Translations under genes and position numbers: made by a program
Assembly (NCBI RefSeq): GCF_947498175.1
Contig: NZ_CANMJB010000005.1
Location: forward strand, 62,001 to 126,000
Direction of reading: 5' to 3'
Length of the DNA stretch: 64,000 bases
Origin: an uncultured Algimonas sp.
Lineage (GTDB): Bacteria; Pseudomonadota; Alphaproteobacteria; Caulobacterales; Maricaulaceae
Shown here: positions 1-8,981 of the stretch, piece by piece
Layout of the letters: each line of letters starts with the position of its first letter
Numbering within the stretch: the first letter of the stretch is position 1
Notes under the pieces: generated by a model
The model's input: the letters and a program-made list of their open reading frames with translations, nothing else
Told to the model about the DNA's origin: nothing
Databases searched by the model: none

Positions 1-2
1 CG

Positions 3-1055
3 CCGGTCGCCGAACTGGCCCGCAAGCGCTTCACGCTCGACAATTTCGTCGTCGGCCCGTCCAACGAACTGGCTGTCGCCATTGCCCGCCAAGTGATCGG
101 CAACCGCGTGCCGCAATACAACCCGATCATGCTGCACGGCGCGAACGGCATGGGCAAGACGCATATCCTGCACGCCATCGAGGCCGAAGTCGCCGAACGC
201 GATCCGGACCGCCGCGTCAAGTTCGTGTCCGCCGAGGATTTCGTCGCCCAGTTCGTCGCCAGCGTGCGCGGCGCGGGCCGCGACGGCATGAGCGCCTTCA
301 AGGCGTCCTTGCGCGACGTGGACCTTCTGATCATCGACGACGCCCATTTCATCGCCGACAAGAGCGCCAGCCAGGAAGAGCTGCTGCACACCATCATCAG
401 CCTGGTCGGCGCGGGCCGTCAGATCCTGATCGCCGCGGATCGCCACCCCGACACGATCGAGAAGGCGTCCGACCGGCTCAAGAGCTACCTGTCGTCCGGC
501 CTGGTCTGCAAGATCGGCCCGGCTGATTACGAACTGCGCCTCAAGATCCTGGAGCGTCTGATCGCGCGCCGCCGCGAACAGGGCCATGCCGGGCTGAGCA
601 TTCCGCAGGCCGCCCGCGACCATCTGGCCGCGCGCATGAACGTCACCCCGCGCGACCTGGAAGGGGCGTTCAACCAGATCGTGGCGCAGTCGGAATTCCT
701 CGGCACGCCGATCACGCTGGAAACCGTGCAGGAGACGCTGTCGGACAGCCGTTATATGACCGGTCAACGCCTGACCGTGGACCGCATCCAGCGCGCCGTC
801 TGCGAGGCGTTTTCCATCAGCCTGACGGATATGAGCTCAAAGCGGCGCGCCCGCGCCGTCGCCCGCCCGCGCCAAGTCGCCATGTATCTGTCCAAGCGCC
901 TGACCAAACGGTCCCTGCCCGACATCGGCCGCCGCTTCGGCGGTCGCGACCACACCACCGTCATGCACGCCGTCAAGCGCATCACCTCCTTGCGCGCCGA
1001 AGACGTGACGTTCGACGCGCAGATCAAGGCGGTGGAAGAGGCGTTAAAGAGCTAG
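3..1055 (+). CDS. dnaA: Chromosomal replication initiator protein DnaA (3' part, open at the window edge)
   Basis: DnaA binds DnaA boxes at the origin and, in its ATP form, melts DNA to start replication. The reading frame is already open at the window start and encodes the N-terminal boundary of the AAA+ domain ([16 protein letters not shown]) before the first ATG at 93, so the gene continues upstream. Visible are a Walker A (GANGMGKTH), a Walker B (LLIIDDAHF), a sensor/arginine-finger region ([12 protein letters not shown]) and the C-terminal DnaA-box-binding helix-turn-helix ending in [12 protein letters not shown]. The ATPase and DNA-binding domains are intact. Walker A is slightly divergent from the usual GGVGLGKTH. 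No DnaA-box cluster that would mark an origin is apparent next to it. Confidence 0.95.
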   Translation, partial: PVAELARKRFTLDNFVVGPSNELAVAIARQVIGNRVPQYNPIMLHGANGMGKTHILHAIEAEVAERDPDRRVKFVSAEDFVAQFVASVRGAGRDGMSAFKASLRDVDLLIIDDAHFIADKSASQEELLHTIISLVGAGRQILIAADRHPDTIEKASDRLKSYLSSGLVCKIGPADYELRLKILERLIARRREQGHAGLSIPQAARDHLAARMNVTPRDLEGAFNQIVAQSEFLGTPITLETVQETLSDSRYMTGQRLTVDRIQRAVCEAFSISLTDMSSKRRARAVARPRQVAMYLSKRLTKRSLPDIGRRFGGRDHTTVMHAVKRITSLRAEDVTFDAQIKAVEEALKS

Positions 1056-1300
1056 GCGGGCCCGTTCCGGCCGGCGACCCGGGTCGCCAAGACCGATATG
1101 GTTGCTCCGGCGTCCGAGACAGATCGCCGATAGCGATCGTCCTTGAACTCCTGACATTCGGTCACGATCGTCCGGATGTCGTCGCAGGCGACACCGAAAC
1201 AATGCGCGCAGGCAGCCAATGCGGGAGCGAGCCCGTTCGAATGCGCCCGCATCCCATTCGGTTCGAACTTGAACTCGCCAGTCGCCAGAGCATCGAGCAT
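1052..1300 (-). CDS. Possible small hypothetical protein, convergent with dnaA
   Basis: This 82-residue frame starts at the ATG at 1300 and ends 4 bases inside the dnaA stop, tail to tail. It encodes a fairly protein-like sequence (FKFEPNGMRAHSNGLAPALA, then two Cys in AHCFGVACDD, then IVTECQEFKDD). The frame stays open well upstream of the ATG, but those codons overlap the thioesterase gene and look like shadow translation. No Shine-Dalgarno is evident and no family is recognised. It is the only candidate gene in the otherwise empty 1056-1419 interval, and it could equally be non-coding. Confidence 0.35.
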   Translation of the reverse strand: MLDALATGEFKFEPNGMRAHSNGLAPALAACAHCFGVACDDIRTIVTECQEFKDDRYRRSVSDAGATISVLATRVAGRNGPA

Positions 1301-1419
1301 GTCCGCGATGGGCGAAAACCGAGATTGGCGCCGATAGGCGGCGCTTTTCCGACTGTGACACGCTGACGATGTGGCGATGACGGAAAGCGGCCTGACGCAC
1401 CGAGACGGAGCTGCAAGGC

Positions 1420-1821
1420 TCAATCGTCCGTAGCCGTCAGGGCGGGGAGCACGAAACCCTCCGGGACGTCCTTGGCCACGAGGGTGAACCGGCCTTTCGT
1501 GCAAAGCTTCCTCTCGCCGGTCAGAAGCATCTCCACGAAAAGCTCGACATCGACATCGAGCGATCGGCGACCCACCCGCACGACACAGGCCACGGCATCG
1601 ACCAGGTCCCCTTCGTGAGCCGGGGCGATGAAATCGATCCGTTCGCTGGCCGCCGTCACGAAAGGAACGCGGCCATGGCGCGAGGCCGCGATGAACGCGA
1701 CCCGGTCCATGTGGGCCAGTGCGACTCCGCCGAACAGGGTTCCGTGATGATTGGTGTCGCCGGGAAACACCATGGTCATCGAACGGCTGGGACCGCCCTG
1801 CCAGCTATCCATGTCCGTCAT
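1420..1821 (-). CDS. Acyl-CoA thioesterase, hotdog fold (YciA/BFIT type)
   Basis: Hydrolyses acyl-CoA thioesters in the cytoplasm. The 133-residue protein is one hotdog domain: MTMVFPGDTNHHGTLFGG carries the family's N/D-x-x-x-x-G-GTLFGG helix, followed by ERIDFIAPAHEGD and the strand VRVGRRSLDVDVE. The start chosen is the ATG at 1821, which overlaps the metE stop as ATGA. A longer frame reaches 1908 but lies wholly inside metE. The overlap implies translational coupling to metE, so the gene is probably under the same cobalamin riboswitch, although a functional link to methionine synthesis is not obvious. Substrate is unknown. Confidence 0.88.
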   Translation of the reverse strand: MTDMDSWQGGPSRSMTMVFPGDTNHHGTLFGGVALAHMDRVAFIAASRHGRVPFVTAASERIDFIAPAHEGDLVDAVACVVRVGRRSLDVDVELFVEMLLTGERKLCTKGRFTLVAKDVPEGFVLPALTATDD

Positions 1822-4124
1822 GCCGGCACCCTCAGCCGGCGGGCGGCCTCGACCATCGCGCTCAAGGCGGGACCAACATCGTCCCAGCTGCGCGTCTTCA
1901 GCCCGCAATCCGGGTTCACCCAGAGCTGGTCCGGGGCGATGTGGGCGCCCGCCAGACGGAGCAACTCGACCATCTCTTCCACGTCGGGAACGCGCGGCGA
2001 ATGGATGTCATAGACCCCCGGCCCGATCCCACTGGGATACTGGTAGTCGGCGAAGGCCTGGAGGAGTTCCATCTGGGAACGCGCGGTTTCGATCGACAGA
2101 ACGTCGGCATCCATCGCGGCGATGGAAGGCAGGATGTCGTTGAATTCCGAATAGCACATATGGGTGTGGATCTGCGTCTGCGCCTGCACGCCTGCCGCGG
2201 CCAGCCGGAAGCCCGCGATCGCCCAGTCGAGATAGGACTCCCAGTCCGACATGCGCAATGGCAACCCTTCGCGCAGGGCCGCTTCGTCGATCTGGATCGC
2301 CCGCGCGCCCGCCGCTTCCAGGTCGGTGACTTCTTCCCGGATGGCGAGCGCGATCTGCTGGCAGGTCTGCGACCGGGGCTGGTCGTCGCGGACGAACGAC
2401 CAGTTCAGGATCGTCACCGGCCCCGTGAGCATTCCCTTGACTGGTCGTTCCGTCAGACTCTGGGCATAGGCCCACCAATCCACCGTCATCGGCGCGGGCC
2501 GGGAAACATCGCCGTAAAGGATGGGAGGACGCACGCAGCGGGATCCGTAGCTCTGCACCCATCCGTTTTGGGTGAAGGCAAAACCCGACAGGCGTTCGCC
2601 GAAATATTGCACCATGTCGTTGCGTTCGAATTCGCCGTGGACGAGCATGTCCAGACCGACCGCTTCCTGCCATAGGATCGTATCCTTGGTCTCCGCTTGC
2701 AGGAAGGCGGTATAGTCCGCATCCGACACGGTTCCGCGCCTATGGGCCGCGCGCGCCTGACGGACCGCCTTGGTCTGGGGAAAGGATCCGATTGTCGTGG
2801 TCGGGTAGGAGGGCAGGCCGAGACGTTCGGCCTGAAGCGGGCGCCGTGTCGCGAAATCAGGGCGTTCGGACATGTTCGGCGTCACACCGGCGGTGCGCCG
2901 AGCGACGGCAGGGTCGTGGATGCGCGTCGATCGCCGCCGGGACCGGGCCGCATCCGATGCCGCCGATATGTCGTCCGCCACACTGTCCCGGCCCGCATTG
3001 AGCGCGCGTTTCAGACTGTCGAGCTCGCCGAGCTTCTGTACGGCGAAGGCCAGCCATTGGGTGAGTTCGGGATCGATCGCGGGTTCCAGATCCAGATCGA
3101 TCGGGACATGCAGGAGCGAGCAGGACGGGGCCAGCACCAGGTCACGCTCCGCCGCGACCGGCGCGAGGCGGTCGAGCAGTGCGGCGAGGTCGGCGCGCCA
3201 GACATTGCGTCCGTCGATGACCCCCAGAGACAGCAGGAGGTCGGGCCGGACGGCGGCAAGAACGGGCTCCAGCTGTTCGGGCGCGCGGACCAGATCGATG
3301 TGCAGCCCCGCGACCGGCAGATCCGCCACGAGGTCCAGATTGTCGCCCAGCTTTCCGAAATAGCTGGTCAACATGATCTTCGGGCCCGCCTTGGCCAAAG
3401 CCGCATAGGCGGTTCGGTAGGCCGCCGTCTGGACAGGATTCAGATCCGTCACCAGACAGGGTTCGTCGATCTGCACCCAATCCGCCCCCGCAGCTGCGAG
3501 ATCGACGAGCAACTCCGCATAGACATCGAGCGCGTCGCCCAGAAGCCCGAGCGGATCGACGTCGTGGCCCTTGGCCAGGGACAGCCATGTTACGGGCCCG
3601 ACCAGGACCGGGCGCGTCTCGATGCCCAGCGCCTTGGCTTCCCTGTAATCCTGCACGATCTGGTCCGATGACCGGCGCAAGCGAGTCCCAGCCGTCACCT
3701 CGGGCACGATGTAATGGTAATTCGTATCGAACCACTTGGTCATCTCCATGGCGGCCTGACCGCCTCCCCGATGCGTGCATCCGCCTTCCGGATCGTCCCC
3801 GCGCGCCCCGCGCGCCATGGTAAAATACCGGTCCAGCGCGGTATCGCCGTCAGGGCCACCGTCGGGCTTGCCGTAGCGCGACGGTATGGCGCCCAGCATG
3901 ACCGTCATGTCCAGCACATGATCGTAGAGCGAAAAATCCCCGCTCGGCACGTGATCGATTCCGCTGTTCTTCTGCCTCTCCCAGGCCGAAGCGCGCAGGG
4001 TCTGCGCCGTCCGCAGGAGCGCATCGCGACCGGATTGACCGGACCAGTATCGTTCGAGGGCGAATTTCAGGCCCCTTTTGGGTCCGATGCGTGGAAAGCC
4101 TAGCGAGGCGGTGGTGACGGTCAT
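1818..4124 (-). CDS. metE: Cobalamin-independent methionine synthase MetE
   Basis: Transfers methyl from 5-methyltetrahydropteroyltri-glutamate to homocysteine without B12. The protein has 768 residues, a normal length. The N-terminal barrel begins TTASLGFPRIGPKRGLKFAL and the C-terminal barrel holds the zinc site: His655 and Cys657 (HMC), Glu679 (SIETA) and Cys740 (NPDCG), with the same spacing as E. coli His641/Cys643/Glu665/Cys726. The start is the ATG at 4124, preceded by GGGAAAGAG. The same frame runs up to 4391, but that part is riboswitch leader. A cobalamin riboswitch precedes the gene and a thioesterase overlaps its stop. Use of MetE only when B12 is scarce is the expected regulation. 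Confidence 0.97.
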   Translation of the reverse strand: MTVTTASLGFPRIGPKRGLKFALERYWSGQSGRDALLRTAQTLRASAWERQKNSGIDHVPSGDFSLYDHVLDMTVMLGAIPSRYGKPDGGPDGDTALDRYFTMARGARGDDPEGGCTHRGGGQAAMEMTKWFDTNYHYIVPEVTAGTRLRRSSDQIVQDYREAKALGIETRPVLVGPVTWLSLAKGHDVDPLGLLGDALDVYAELLVDLAAAGADWVQIDEPCLVTDLNPVQTAAYRTAYAALAKAGPKIMLTSYFGKLGDNLDLVADLPVAGLHIDLVRAPEQLEPVLAAVRPDLLLSLGVIDGRNVWRADLAALLDRLAPVAAERDLVLAPSCSLLHVPIDLDLEPAIDPELTQWLAFAVQKLGELDSLKRALNAGRDSVADDISAASDAARSRRRSTRIHDPAVARRTAGVTPNMSERPDFATRRPLQAERLGLPSYPTTTIGSFPQTKAVRQARAAHRRGTVSDADYTAFLQAETKDTILWQEAVGLDMLVHGEFERNDMVQYFGERLSGFAFTQNGWVQSYGSRCVRPPILYGDVSRPAPMTVDWWAYAQSLTERPVKGMLTGPVTILNWSFVRDDQPRSQTCQQIALAIREEVTDLEAAGARAIQIDEAALREGLPLRMSDWESYLDWAIAGFRLAAAGVQAQTQIHTHMCYSEFNDILPSIAAMDADVLSIETARSQMELLQAFADYQYPSGIGPGVYDIHSPRVPDVEEMVELLRLAGAHIAPDQLWVNPDCGLKTRSWDDVGPALSAMVEAARRLRVPA

Positions 4125-4249
4125 GGTGATCTCTTTCCCGATGAGGGCGGAGCGACCGGACATGCACGACCATCCACGCGCGACCGGCCACCCGGTCACG
4201 CCTGCAGATATCGGCCTGTCCGGACACCCCGCCGGATGACGTTGCTTCG

Positions 4250-4445
4250 GTCGGGGCAGGTCTCCTGGCTCACGGGTCGATGCGGACGGTCCAGCCTTCC
4301 CGGGACGCATGCCCCAGTGACGTGTTCGGACCGCCGCTCGCCGCTTACAGTTGCGGGGGCAGCACCGGCCTTGGCCCCTCACGGACCGCACCGGTTTCCC
4401 GTCTTAGCTTTGCGGACGCGACAGGCGACGCAAAGAACCTCGACA
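4250..4445 (-). promoter_or_regulatory. Cobalamin (B12) riboswitch in the metE leader
   Basis: Read on the minus strand, the leader carries the conserved cobalamin aptamer pieces in order: a TAAGACGGGAA-type segment near 4410, GGTGCTGCCCCCGCAACTGT at 4366-4347, CACTGGG near 4319-4313, GGGAAGGC near 4302-4295, and the terminal B12 box GAGCCAGGAGACCTGCC at about 4271-4254. About 130 nt separate the box from the metE ATG and should hold the expression platform. Expected behaviour is to switch metE (and probably the coupled thioesterase) off when adenosylcobalamin is present, which implies the cell also has B12-dependent MetH or imports B12. Confidence 0.93.
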
Positions 4446-4593
4446 GGCTCGCCTTGCCCTGCCCTGGAGGAGGCGTCAACAGGATATAAAGGAAACTTTA
4501 TATGGAATATCCATCCTATCGATCCGTTCCGCGCCCGCACGCCGCATTCCTTTCGGCTTGGACGGTTTCGCCAGCATCGCTACAGAGGCGGTC

Positions 4594-5181
4594 ATGATCC
4601 GTGCCCTGCTCCCAATCGCCGCCTTGTTCCTTTCCGCCTGCTCCATGGAGGCGGTGAGCGAGAAGCGGGTGCCGGCGGATGTTCGGGCCGATGTGAATGC
4701 GAAGATCGACCGGCTGGTCGCAGGCGACACGCAGTTCATCCTGGACGCCTTTCCAGACGATTCCGGCAATCCCGACCTGGCCGCCCAGATCGAGCAGATG
4801 CGTACTAACGTGCCGGATGCACCGGAACTGTCGCGCCATGTCGTCGGCGTGATGGGATCGACGCAGCAGGCCTATTCCGACACGCAAGGCTCGGTGCGGA
4901 CCGGCACTTACAATCTGGCGCACGAGTTGGAGTTCGAAGACGGCTACCTGCTGGTGCAGACCGCCACGACGCTGGACGCGGACGGGACGTGCTGCGTGCT
5001 GCGGGCGATCAATGCGACCCGCTTCGCCGCTTCGCCGCAATATGAGGACCAGCAACGGCGCGGGCGCCTGTTCCGCTGGCTCGCCCTGTTCCTGGTCGTC
5101 AGCACGCTGGCTACCCTCGTCGCGCTCGTCATCCGCATCGGCGGGCGCAAGGCGCGGGCGACGCGGATGGGCGGGCGCTAG
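4594..5181 (+). CDS. Membrane-anchored lipoprotein of unknown function
   Basis: The 195-residue product starts MIRALLPIAALFLSACS, a signal peptide with lipobox LSAC, so the mature protein should be lipidated at Cys15. A globular region follows with two adjacent Cys (GTCCVL), then a basic linker, a C-terminal transmembrane helix (LFRWLALFLVVSTLATLVALVI) and a basic tail (GGRKARATRMGGR). A lipid-anchored N-terminus combined with a C-terminal membrane helix is unusual. The start at 4594 is chosen because the 12 upstream codons do not fit a signal peptide. It lies head to head with metE. No family is recognised. Confidence 0.75.
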   Translation: MIRALLPIAALFLSACSMEAVSEKRVPADVRADVNAKIDRLVAGDTQFILDAFPDDSGNPDLAAQIEQMRTNVPDAPELSRHVVGVMGSTQQAYSDTQGSVRTGTYNLAHELEFEDGYLLVQTATTLDADGTCCVLRAINATRFAASPQYEDQQRRGRLFRWLALFLVVSTLATLVALVIRIGGRKARATRMGGR

Positions 5182-5199
5182 GCCCGCCGGGCGCGTCGT

Positions 5200-6663
5200 T
5201 CACGGACGCGGCGCGCCGACCGACCAGAGGGTGAGCGGATCGACGCGGGCGTCGTCGCGGTAGGTCTCGATATGGACGTGGGAGCCCGTGCTCTGGCCCG
5301 AATTGCCGACGGCCGCGATACGTTCGCCTTTCGCCACACGCTGTCCCGGCTCGACCCTGTAGCTTTCGAGATGCGCGAACAGGGTCAGCGTTCCGTCGTC
5401 CGTCTGCAGCACCACCACCTTTCCGTAGGCGGGCTTTCCCTGGTACAGATCGGTCGCGTGACGGACCGTGCCAGCGGCCGGCGCGTGGATCGGCGTGCCG
5501 ATCGGCGCGGCGATGTCGACGCCTTTGTGCGCGCGCATCTTGCCGGTCTTGAACGGGTCGTAGGAAACGCCGAACTTCGCCGTCATCCGCCCCGCCACCA
5601 TGGCGGGAACGATTTGGGCGTTTGCGGGTCCGGGCTTGGTCTCGGCCTGAGTTCGGGCTTGTGTCTGGGCTTGAGTCTGGGCTTGGGCAGACAGGCCGAG
5701 ACCCAACGTGCCCGCCCCGGACAGGCCAAGCGCAAGCGCCGCCAGGGCCGCCCTGTGGCGACGGGTCTTGAACGACCGGGTCGATCCGGTCATGATATGG
5801 CTGATTCTCATCTTTTCGTTCCTTAAGCGTTGGGTTGAGAATGTGGCGGCCGGGTATTGCCGTACCCGGCCCGCCATTATGTGAAGGGCCTGCAGAAGCG
5901 TTTCCGCATAGTCCCTTCGCATCCGGCGCGGGCGGCCCGCCGTGACGGCCCGGTCGCATTGCAGCTCCGCGCTCTGGCTCCATCCCGAAAACAAGGCGTG
6001 CGCGAAAGGCGAAATCCACGAGGCGCAGACCAGTGCGCGCAGGACCAGCCCCCACGCATCGTCATGCCGGTCGATATGTGCGGCTTCGTGGCGGATGATG
6101 TGATCCAGCTGCGCCGCGCTCAATCGGCGCAGATAGAGATCGGGAAGGAGGATGACGGCACGGTCGCGCGGCGTGAAGGGCGGCGCCCACGCAAACGCAT
6201 AGACCGTTCGGCTGGAGACGCGCACGCGAATGCCCTCGAACCGGCCGTGATCGGTCGCCCCGTCGACGATCGCGCGCACCGTCGCCCGGCCGCGCACCAG
6301 CCGGACCGCGAAGATGGCGGCGCCGATCCCGTAAAGCGCCAACAGGAGCGGCAGCGCCTGCGCCACGTCCCACGTCATCCACGCCCCGCCTTGGGTCGTC
6401 GGCAGAAAAGCCGGCAGGTCGAGCGCCTCCAGCGATTGCGGCCGCGGCAGGGTCGGGGCGGGCGGCAGGAAGCTCCGGTCCGGCAGATTGCGCAACACCG
6501 TTCCCAGCGCCGCCACCAGCAGGGACGAGATCAGGGCGACGGCCCAGAGCCCGGACCATGGCCGCGTGCGCGGCAGGATCCGGCAAGCCAGCGTCATCCC
6601 GGCCCAACCGAGCGCCCCGACGGCCAGAAGGGCGAGCACGAACTCCGCCGTCACCTCCATCAC
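5200..6663 (-). CDS. M56/M23 fusion metallopeptidase (BlaR1-like membrane protease with endopeptidase domain)
   Basis: A 487-residue protein built from two peptidases. The N-terminal half is BlaR1-like: several membrane helices, the zinc motif HEAAHIDRHDD and the downstream Glu/Asp segment ELQCDRAV of family M56. After a membrane/signal-like helix and a Gln-rich linker of AQTQ-type repeats comes a C-terminal M23 (LytM) domain with HKGVDIAAP and HVHIETYRDD, the usual metal ligands. The penicillin-sensing domain of true BlaR1 is absent and the M23 domain occupies its place. The start overlaps the stop of the BlaI repressor as ATGA, so the two are co-expressed. Likely role: sensing or remodelling of peptidoglycan linked to inactivation of the repressor (inference). 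Confidence 0.9.
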   Translation of the reverse strand: MMEVTAEFVLALLAVGALGWAGMTLACRILPRTRPWSGLWAVALISSLLVAALGTVLRNLPDRSFLPPAPTLPRPQSLEALDLPAFLPTTQGGAWMTWDVAQALPLLLALYGIGAAIFAVRLVRGRATVRAIVDGATDHGRFEGIRVRVSSRTVYAFAWAPPFTPRDRAVILLPDLYLRRLSAAQLDHIIRHEAAHIDRHDDAWGLVLRALVCASWISPFAHALFSGWSQSAELQCDRAVTAGRPRRMRRDYAETLLQALHIMAGRVRQYPAATFSTQRLRNEKMRISHIMTGSTRSFKTRRHRAALAALALGLSGAGTLGLGLSAQAQTQAQTQARTQAETKPGPANAQIVPAMVAGRMTAKFGVSYDPFKTGKMRAHKGVDIAAPIGTPIHAPAAGTVRHATDLYQGKPAYGKVVVLQTDDGTLTLFAHLESYRVEPGQRVAKGERIAAVGNSGQSTGSHVHIETYRDDARVDPLTLWSVGAPRP

Positions 6664-7034
6664 GACGCCTCTCCTTCCGCCGCATCGTTGAGAACCCGCT
6701 CCAGCTCTTCGAGCTCCTCACGGGTCAGCAGGTCGGACTCCACCAGGTTCGACACGGGCAACGGCCCGTCCAGGTCCAGCACATCGGTGGCGAAAGCCCG
6801 GATCAGCCCAGCCAGGGTCGGGATCTTGCGCGCTCTCGCCCGGTAGACATTGAGGCCGTGCACCTCGCGGCGGTCCAGCAGGCCCTTCTCGACCATGCGC
6901 TCGATCGTCTTGCGCGAGGACGAACGCGACCATCCCAGCCGCTCGCTGATCGCCGCGTGGATTTCCCCCGTGCTCTGCGCGCCGCTGCGCCAGAGATGTT
7001 TGAGGATCACGAGTTCGGTCGGCGATGCTTTCAT
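6660..7034 (-). CDS. BlaI/MecI/CopY family transcriptional repressor
   Basis: A winged-helix repressor of 124 residues (MKASPTELVILKHLWRSG; STGEIHAAISERLGWSRSS; TIERMVEKGLLDRREVHGLN), followed by the usual dimerisation helices. Family members dimerise on short palindromes and are cleaved when the partner M56 protease is activated. The start chosen is the ATG at 7034, which matches the family N-terminus. An ATG at 7052 would add six residues (MSPYGD), but those codons form one half of a palindrome that is probably the operator. No Shine-Dalgarno precedes 7034, so a leaderless transcript is possible. The stop overlaps the start of the M56/M23 protease. Confidence 0.9.
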   Translation of the reverse strand: MKASPTELVILKHLWRSGAQSTGEIHAAISERLGWSRSSSRKTIERMVEKGLLDRREVHGLNVYRARARKIPTLAGLIRAFATDVLDLDGPLPVSNLVESDLLTREELEELERVLNDAAEGEAS

Positions 7035-7052
7035 GTCGCCATATGGTGACAT
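7033..7052. promoter_or_regulatory. Candidate BlaI-type operator palindrome
   Basis: ATGTCGCCATATGGTGACAT is a 20-bp inverted repeat with a single mismatched pair, centred on ATAT. It abuts the blaI-like ATG and lies between that gene and lepA. A further GTCAC half-site follows at about 7055-7059. The position suits autorepression. Binding is inferred, not shown. Confidence 0.5.
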
Positions 7053-7157
7053 CCGTCACCTCATGTCAAGCGCGTATCCGAGCGGGGCCGCCAGCGCGCT
7101 CATCCGCCGCCGCCCTAACCGCTTGCGCGAAACCCCCGCTCGCCCTACCTCGCGCCC

Positions 7158-8981
7158 ATGTCCACTGCGCAAACCCCCACCGACCAGAGCAAGATCCGCA
7201 ACTTCTCCATCGTCGCCCACATCGACCACGGCAAGTCGACGCTCGCCGACCGGATGATCGCCCATTGCGGCGGGCTGACGGACCGGGAGATGAGCGAGCA
7301 GGTGCTCGACAATATGGATATCGAGCAGGAGCGCGGCATCACCATCAAGGCGCAGACGGTGCGGCTCGACTACACGGCCCGCGACGGCGAGACCTACATC
7401 CTCAACCTGATGGACACGCCGGGCCATGTCGATTTCGCCTACGAGGTCAGCCGCAGCCTGTCCGCCTGCGAGGGCTCGATCCTGGTCGTGGATGCCAGCC
7501 AGGGCGTCGAAGCCCAGACCCTCGCCAATGTCTACCAAGCCATCGAACACGACCACGAGATCGTGCCGGTCCTGAACAAGATCGACCTGCCCGCCGCCGA
7601 GCCCGACCGCGTGAAGCAACAGATCGAGGACGTCATCGGCCTCGACACGTCGAACGCCGTCGAAGCCTCGGCCAAGACCGGGCTCGGCATCGAGGACGTG
7701 CTCGAAGCCATCGCCACCCGCCTGCCCGCGCCGGATCACGGCGACCCGGATGCGCCGCTCAAGGCTTTGCTCGTCGATGCGTGGTACGACCAGTATATGG
7801 GCGTGGTCGTGCTGTTTCGCATCATCGAAGGCACGGTCAAGAAGGGCGACCGTATCCGCACCATGAACACCGGCGCGTCCTACACGGTCGACAAGGTCGG
7901 CGTGTTCAAGCCCAAACCCACCGACATGGCCTCCATCGGCCCTGGCGAAGTCGGCTTCCTGACCGCCAGCATCAAGGAGGTGGCCGACGCCGCCGTCGGC
8001 GACACCATCACCGAGGACAAGCGCCCGACAGAGACCGCGCTGGACGGCTTCAAACCGGCCCAGCCCGTCGTCTTCTGCGGCATCTTCCCGGTCGATGCGG
8101 CGGATTTCGAAGATCTGCGCGCCGCCGTTGGCCGCTTGCGCCTGAACGATGCGTCCTTCAGCTACGAGATGGAAACTTCCGCCGCGCTCGGCTTCGGCTT
8201 CCGCTGCGGCTTTCTCGGCCTGCTGCATCTGGAGATCGTGCAGGAACGGCTGGAACGCGAATTCGACCTCGACCTGATCACCACCGCGCCGTCCGTCGTC
8301 TACACGCTGAAAATGCGCGACGGCACGGACATGCAGCTGCACAATCCCGCCGACATGCCGGACGTGATGAAGATCGAACATATCGAGGAGCCGTGGATCA
8401 AGGCGACGATCATGACGCCGGACGAGCATCTCGGCTCCATCCTGAAACTCTGCCAGGATCGCCGCGGCATCCAGACCAACCTGTCCTACATCAACGGCCG
8501 CGCCATGGTGGAATACGAACTGCCCCTCAACGAGGTGGTGTTCGACTTCTACGACCGGCTGAAAAGCGTTTCCAAGGGCTACGCGTCCTTCGACTACCAG
8601 GCCATCGGCCTGCGCGAGGGCGACCTCGTCAAGATGTCCATCCTCGTCAATGGCGACCCGGTCGACGCCCTGTCCATGCTGGTCCACCGCAACAACGCCG
8701 AAGGCCGAGGCCGCCAGATGTGCGAGAGGCTAAAGGACCTCATCCCCCGCCACCTCTTCAAGATCCCCGTCCAAGCCGCCATCGGCGGCAAGGTCATCGC
8801 GCGCGAGACGATCGCGGCGATGCGCAAGGACGTGACGGCGAAATGCTATGGCGGCGATGCGAGCCGGAAGCGCAAGCTGCTCGACAAGCAGAAGAAGGGC
8901 AAGAAGCGGATGCGCCAGTTCGGGCGGGTGGAGATCCCGCAGGAGGCGTTCATTGCGGCGCTGAAGATGGACGATGCGTGA
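7158..8981 (+). CDS. lepA: Elongation factor 4 (LepA), back-translocating ribosomal GTPase
   Basis: EF-4 binds ribosomes and catalyses reverse translocation or assists initiation under stress. The 607-residue protein has the standard length and order: G1 [10 protein letters not shown]2/switch region [11 protein letters not shown]3 DTPGHVDF, G4 NKID, domain II, and the LepA-specific C-terminal domain rich in Lys/Arg ([20 protein letters not shown] and onwards). The start at 7158 sits where the homologous alignment begins ([18 protein letters not shown]). It is divergent from the blaI-like gene. A string of hairpins begins directly at its stop codon and may terminate transcription. Confidence 0.97.
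   Translation: MSTAQTPTDQSKIRNFSIVAHIDHGKSTLADRMIAHCGGLTDREMSEQVLDNMDIEQERGITIKAQTVRLDYTARDGETYILNLMDTPGHVDFAYEVSRSLSACEGSILVVDASQGVEAQTLANVYQAIEHDHEIVPVLNKIDLPAAEPDRVKQQIEDVIGLDTSNAVEASAKTGLGIEDVLEAIATRLPAPDHGDPDAPLKALLVDAWYDQYMGVVVLFRIIEGTVKKGDRIRTMNTGASYTVDKVGVFKPKPTDMASIGPGEVGFLTASIKEVADAAVGDTITEDKRPTETALDGFKPAQPVVFCGIFPVDAADFEDLRAAVGRLRLNDASFSYEMETSAALGFGFRCGFLGLLHLEIVQERLEREFDLDLITTAPSVVYTLKMRDGTDMQLHNPADMPDVMKIEHIEEPWIKATIMTPDEHLGSILKLCQDRRGIQTNLSYINGRAMVEYELPLNEVVFDFYDRLKSVSKGYASFDYQAIGLREGDLVKMSILVNGDPVDALSMLVHRNNAEGRGRQMCERLKDLIPRHLFKIPVQAAIGGKVIARETIAAMRKDVTAKCYGGDASRKRKLLDKQKKGKKRMRQFGRVEIPQEAFIAALKMDDA

Noticed and set aside
1056-1419. Replication origin next to dnaA
   Set aside because: No cluster of TTATCCACA-like DnaA boxes and no AT-rich unwinding segment are visible.
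4125-4391. Extended N-terminus of MetE
   Set aside because: The extra codons are the riboswitch leader translated in frame; homology begins at the ATG at 4124.
7056-8687. 543-residue frame on the minus strand opposite lepA
   Set aside because: Antisense shadow of a highly conserved GC-rich gene; its composition is His/Val/Asp/Gly-rich with no recognisable domain.
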